Source: Polaromonas sp. YR568
Lineage (GTDB): Bacteria; Pseudomonadota; Gammaproteobacteria; Burkholderiales; Burkholderiaceae_C
Assembly (NCBI GenBank): GCA_945860515.1
Contig: CAMARI010000007.1
Location: forward strand, 1-34,220
DNA length: 34,220 bases
Reading direction: 5' to 3'
The position numbers and the translations under genes were made by a program. Positions 31,598-34,220 of this stretch are shown piece by piece. Each line of letters begins with the position of its first letter. Position 1 is the first letter of the stretch. Below the pieces are notes generated by a model that saw only the letters and a list, made by a program, of their open reading frames with translations, made no database searches and was not told where the DNA came from.

Positions 31598-32647
31598 TCA
31601 ATCCGCAGGCGACAAAATGACCTCAATGGCGTACCGTGTCGGCAGTGGCCCGGTTTGCTGAAACCAGAGAGTCATAGGTCCTTCGCCAAGTTTCGACTTG
31701 GGCACATCGGCCAACACATTGCGTGCCAAATCACGGGGTCCCATGTGACCATAAACCAGCATGCGTGAGACATCGAAGCCAGCATCAAAAACCCGGTTGG
31801 ATTGCAAAGCATAAAAGGCGATGGCGTCTTCCGATACGTACTGTACCAACTTGACCGACATCAACTGTTGGCCTCTGGGAATGTCCCAGCTCACATAGTC
31901 AGCATCACCGCTCACCACCACGCCATGGATCAGATAGGTTTGCAGGCCAGACGCCAAAATGCTGGGCTGCAAAGGCTCCCCTGACGCTTCATGCGACAGA
32001 ACGCTCGGGTTTTGCAGGCCAAAACCTTGGGCCACAGAGGCATTCCCGGCCATGTCCACTTGGCGTAGCCAAACCCGGCTCAAGTGGTTACCCAAAGCAC
32101 CGAGTGCGCTGCCTTTTCCTGCAGACCATGTGCCCTGCTCGTCCAGTGAATACTCCCAGCGCGCACCCGGCTCAATACCCGACAGTTTGAAAGTGTTGGT
32201 CACGCCTTCGGACTGACCTGCAATGGTCACAGCAGCCGGAGGTGTGGTGTCCAAAACACAGTTGACGCGCACGATTTCGGATGTGTTACCCGCATCGTCC
32301 CGCGCACGCACCCAAATCATTTTGGCGCCATCGCCTTTGACCTCAAACGATGCGCCTGAACCCCGCGTCCAAGTGACCCCTTGGTCCAAAGAAAACTCCC
32401 AGTCGATGCCCTGACTTTCAACTCCCCACCTGCCGTTGCTTGTGACGCCGTCTGTCACATTTAGTCCGGTGTCGTTGAACGACAAAACAGGTTTTTTGAG
32501 AATGACCGTACCGGCAACCGGGGGGGTCTGTGCCCCTGGGACTGCGGTGGCACTGGGCCCCGCACCTGAACCGCCACATGCCACGGATAAAAATGCCACA
32601 CAGAGCACGGCGAAGGACCGCATTAAAAAAGGTTGAGGCGAGAACAT
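31598..32647 (-). CDS. Predicted lipoprotein with two Ig-like repeats
   Basis: A 349-residue secreted protein of unknown role. The N-terminus MRSFAVLCVAFLSVACGGSG is a lipoprotein signal with the lipid-attached cysteine at residue 24 (16 if the second Met at 32623 starts it). The -3 residue is Ser rather than Leu, so the lipobox is imperfect. Two Ig-like repeats follow: WEFSLDQGVTWTRGSGASF to VRARDDAGNTSEIV, then after DTTPPAAVTI the second, WEYSLDEQGTWSAGKGSALG to VDMAGNASVAQGF. The last ~115 residues (TYLIHGVVVSGDADYVSWDI to YAIEVILSPAD) resemble a beta-sandwich of the PPC/secreted-protein type. Such proteins bind surfaces or sugars; nothing specific is evident. It is on the same strand as PhoX, 277 bases downstream. 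Confidence 0.75.
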   Translation of the reverse strand: MFSPQPFLMRSFAVLCVAFLSVACGGSGAGPSATAVPGAQTPPVAGTVILKKPVLSFNDTGLNVTDGVTSNGRWGVESQGIDWEFSLDQGVTWTRGSGASFEVKGDGAKMIWVRARDDAGNTSEIVRVNCVLDTTPPAAVTIAGQSEGVTNTFKLSGIEPGARWEYSLDEQGTWSAGKGSALGALGNHLSRVWLRQVDMAGNASVAQGFGLQNPSVLSHEASGEPLQPSILASGLQTYLIHGVVVSGDADYVSWDIPRGQQLMSVKLVQYVSEDAIAFYALQSNRVFDAGFDVSRMLVYGHMGPRDLARNVLADVPKSKLGEGPMTLWFQQTGPLPTRYAIEVILSPAD

Positions 32648-32853
32648 GTGAACTGATGCAATCTTTAAACAAATTTAATGGCGTTGACCAGAATGCGCGC
32701 AAAGACCTGAAGCCATGATCTGAAGACTGTAAACAACCCAAAAAAAATCCCCACAAGAAATGTTCCAGTGAGGATGATTGGACCGCCCCGAAGGGTTGGA
32801 TAAATGAGCTTGCTTATTCAAGCACGCCGTTCATCCATCGGACATATGAAGGG

Positions 32854-32909
32854 CGTTTCAACGGTTCGATGAATAACCCCAAGGGGTTGAAACGTCTAGC
32901 CGTTGAAAC
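32854..32909. other. Stem-loop element with two mutually exclusive pairings downstream of phoX
   Basis: CGTTTCAAC (32854-32862) can pair perfectly with GTTGAAACG (32886-32894), or GTTTCAACGG (32855-32864) with CCGTTGAAAC (32900-32909). Inside is AACCCC-AA-GGGGTT (32875-32888). It begins 15 bases after the phoX stop on the minus strand. There is no U-run, so it is not a standard terminator. The rest of the 277-base space holds nothing else visible. Confidence 0.7.
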
Positions 32910-32924
32910 ACCTGTCCTGGTAAC

Positions 32925-34220
32925 TTACAGACCGATCTTTCCACCATCGTCTTTGGTGATGATGATGGTGGCCGAACGTGCGCGGGTACCTGCACCGTAA
33001 GCGCCGCCTGCGCCGTTGTTGGCGTTGGTGGGCCAGACGCCTTTTGAGACGTCGTTGTAGGCAGCGGCTTCTTCAGCGGGGTGCTGAATACCCACAAAAA
33101 TCGCTTTGCCATCAGGGGTCTCGGTGATGCCCGTCACTTCAGCGCCAATGGGGCCGACCAAGAAGCGGCGCAAGCGTGACTCGCCCAAGATACCGCCCAC
33201 AAAGGTGTTTTGCGTCACTACCTGCGTTGCGCTACCTACGGTCATGTCGTTGGTGACGGTGAAGGCACCACCATCGCCCACGGTGCCAGGTACAGCGGCC
33301 ACCAACATGCAATTGGTCTCGTCGGTGAAGGCGCCGTCGTCAGTTTGAATCCAGCAAATGCCGGTGGACTTGCTGAACCACAAGCCGTCTGGGGATGAGA
33401 AAGAGTTGGCAGCAGTCAGGCCAGAAATATTGACGTTGGCTGCAAGCGCATCTTCTTCAGCACCGAACAAGAAAATATCCCAGGCGAAGGTGGTGGCTTC
33501 TGCCATGCTGTTGGTTTCTTTGAAACGGATGATGTGTCCGTGAGGATTTCCGTCGCGACCAATTCCGTCGTTGTCTTTGTATGCACGTGGGTTGGCGGCA
33601 TCGGTCTTGCCTGGTGTTCTGTTCGAAGCATTGTTGTTGGTCAATGCAAAGTAGACCTCGCCATTGGCGTGGTTGACTGCGCCCCATTCTGGCCGGTCCA
33701 TTTTGGTCGCGCCTGCAGCGTCAGCGGCAACCCGCGTGTGCACCAACATTTCGGCCTGGCTGGTAAAGCCGAAAGCAGCGGCCTTGATCAAAGGATTGTT
33801 GATGCTGAGCTCCAACCACTCACCTTGACCAGTGGCGTTGAACTTGGCGGCGTACAACTTGCCCTCGTTGAGGTATTTGTCGCCTGCTGTGATGCCGCCG
33901 CCGACGTCGGCTGCGTCCCAGTTTTTGGCGCTGACAAATTTGTAGATGTATTCGTTGCGGGCATCGCACCCCATGTAGAAAGCCAAAGGCTTACCAACCA
34001 CGGGAATACTGCAAACGGCGGCCTCATGCGCAAAGCGACCCATGGACGTGCGCTTTGCAGGCACCGAGTCGACATTGGCCGGATCGATTTCAACGTTGTA
34101 GCCAAAGGTTTGTGGCTCGTTGCGGAAGTCAGCGGCTGCAGTCGCACCCGAAGCGGACACGTTCCAACGGGCAAATCTGGCGGTGGGGTCTGCGCCGGTC
34201 ACGGTGTGCCAGCCTTGCGT
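32925..34220 (-). CDS. PhoX family phosphatase (DUF839), partial at the 5' end
   Basis: C-terminal ~430 residues of a PhoX-like calcium/iron alkaline phosphatase, normally periplasmic and Tat-exported. The frame stays open to the window edge (upstream residues TQGWHTVTG), so the start lies outside and the GTG at 34202 is not it. Seen: FNATGQGEWLELSINNPLIK, the conserved MDRPEWGAVNHANGEVYFAL then TNNNASNR (metal-binding region), HGHIIRFKET, SSPDGLWFSKSTGICWIQTD, then TETPDGKAIFVGIQHPAE, and the C-terminus. Family members use phosphate monoesters and are often Pho-regulated; the promoter is outside the window, so regulation cannot be judged. The downstream stem-loop element follows the stop by 15 bases. 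Confidence 0.88.
   Translation of the reverse strand, partial: TQGWHTVTGADPTARFARWNVSASGATAAADFRNEPQTFGYNVEIDPANVDSVPAKRTSMGRFAHEAAVCSIPVVGKPLAFYMGCDARNEYIYKFVSAKNWDAADVGGGITAGDKYLNEGKLYAAKFNATGQGEWLELSINNPLIKAAAFGFTSQAEMLVHTRVAADAAGATKMDRPEWGAVNHANGEVYFALTNNNASNRTPGKTDAANPRAYKDNDGIGRDGNPHGHIIRFKETNSMAEATTFAWDIFLFGAEEDALAANVNISGLTAANSFSSPDGLWFSKSTGICWIQTDDGAFTDETNCMLVAAVPGTVGDGGAFTVTNDMTVGSATQVVTQNTFVGGILGESRLRRFLVGPIGAEVTGITETPDGKAIFVGIQHPAEEAAAYNDVSKGVWPTNANNGAGGAYGAGTRARSATIIITKDDGGKIGL

Overview
The window reads as chromosomal DNA of a betaproteobacterium in the Comamonadaceae, closest in style to Polaromonas or Rhodoferax. The basis is family-level recognition only: the protein sequences, the murJ/rpsT and argD/argF arrangements, two Bug-type solute-binding proteins, a long S20, and small dispersed palindromes of a kind common in that family. 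No tRNA, rRNA, CRISPR array, prophage or complete insertion sequence was seen.

Layout. 1-4.6 kb is a minus-strand housekeeping run: AI-2E family permease, hda, a HAD phosphatase, pcnB, folK. purM diverges from it. 5.7-8.8 kb is a small catabolic island: the C-terminal stub of an intradiol dioxygenase, a GntR/FCD regulator, and a convergent Bug protein plus fumarylacetoacetase-family hydrolase pair. A 14-bp sequence is shared by the regulator's upstream region and the Bug promoter region. 8.9-15 kb is core genome again: SirB1-like protein and murJ, then rpsT, DUF3579, argD and argF. A PIN-domain toxin-antitoxin pair follows argF.

15.6-23.3 kb is accessory: an SDR oxidoreductase, kynureninase with a small in-frame insertion, five 18-bp AT-rich tandem repeats, an orphan MinD/FlhG-like ATPase, and a minus-strand aromatic-catabolism-like block (Bug protein, a stub resembling the TauD N-terminus, a carboxymuconolactone decarboxylase-like protein, an aconitase A fragment, a flavin monooxygenase). 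A second PIN toxin-antitoxin pair and a bidirectional terminator close it.

23.3-28.5 kb is a minus-strand central-metabolism operon: mdh, a CitE-like CoA-ester lyase, a small exported protein and acnB. Opposite mdh, a GntR/UTRA regulator is divergently transcribed across a perfect 16-bp palindrome and is translationally coupled to DUF2256, followed by an iron-sulfur photolyase. The right end holds a possible outer-membrane-protein stub, an Ig-repeat lipoprotein, a two-state stem-loop and the C-terminal part of a PhoX phosphatase running off the edge.

The least expected observations are: three gene stubs hidden in spaces between catabolic genes; short tandem duplications that pull apart formerly overlapping stop/start codons at two operon junctions; small repeat-like insertions inside two enzymes; and the repeat array next to a MinD-like ATPase lacking its signature lysine. 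I see no complete new defence or mobile system here.
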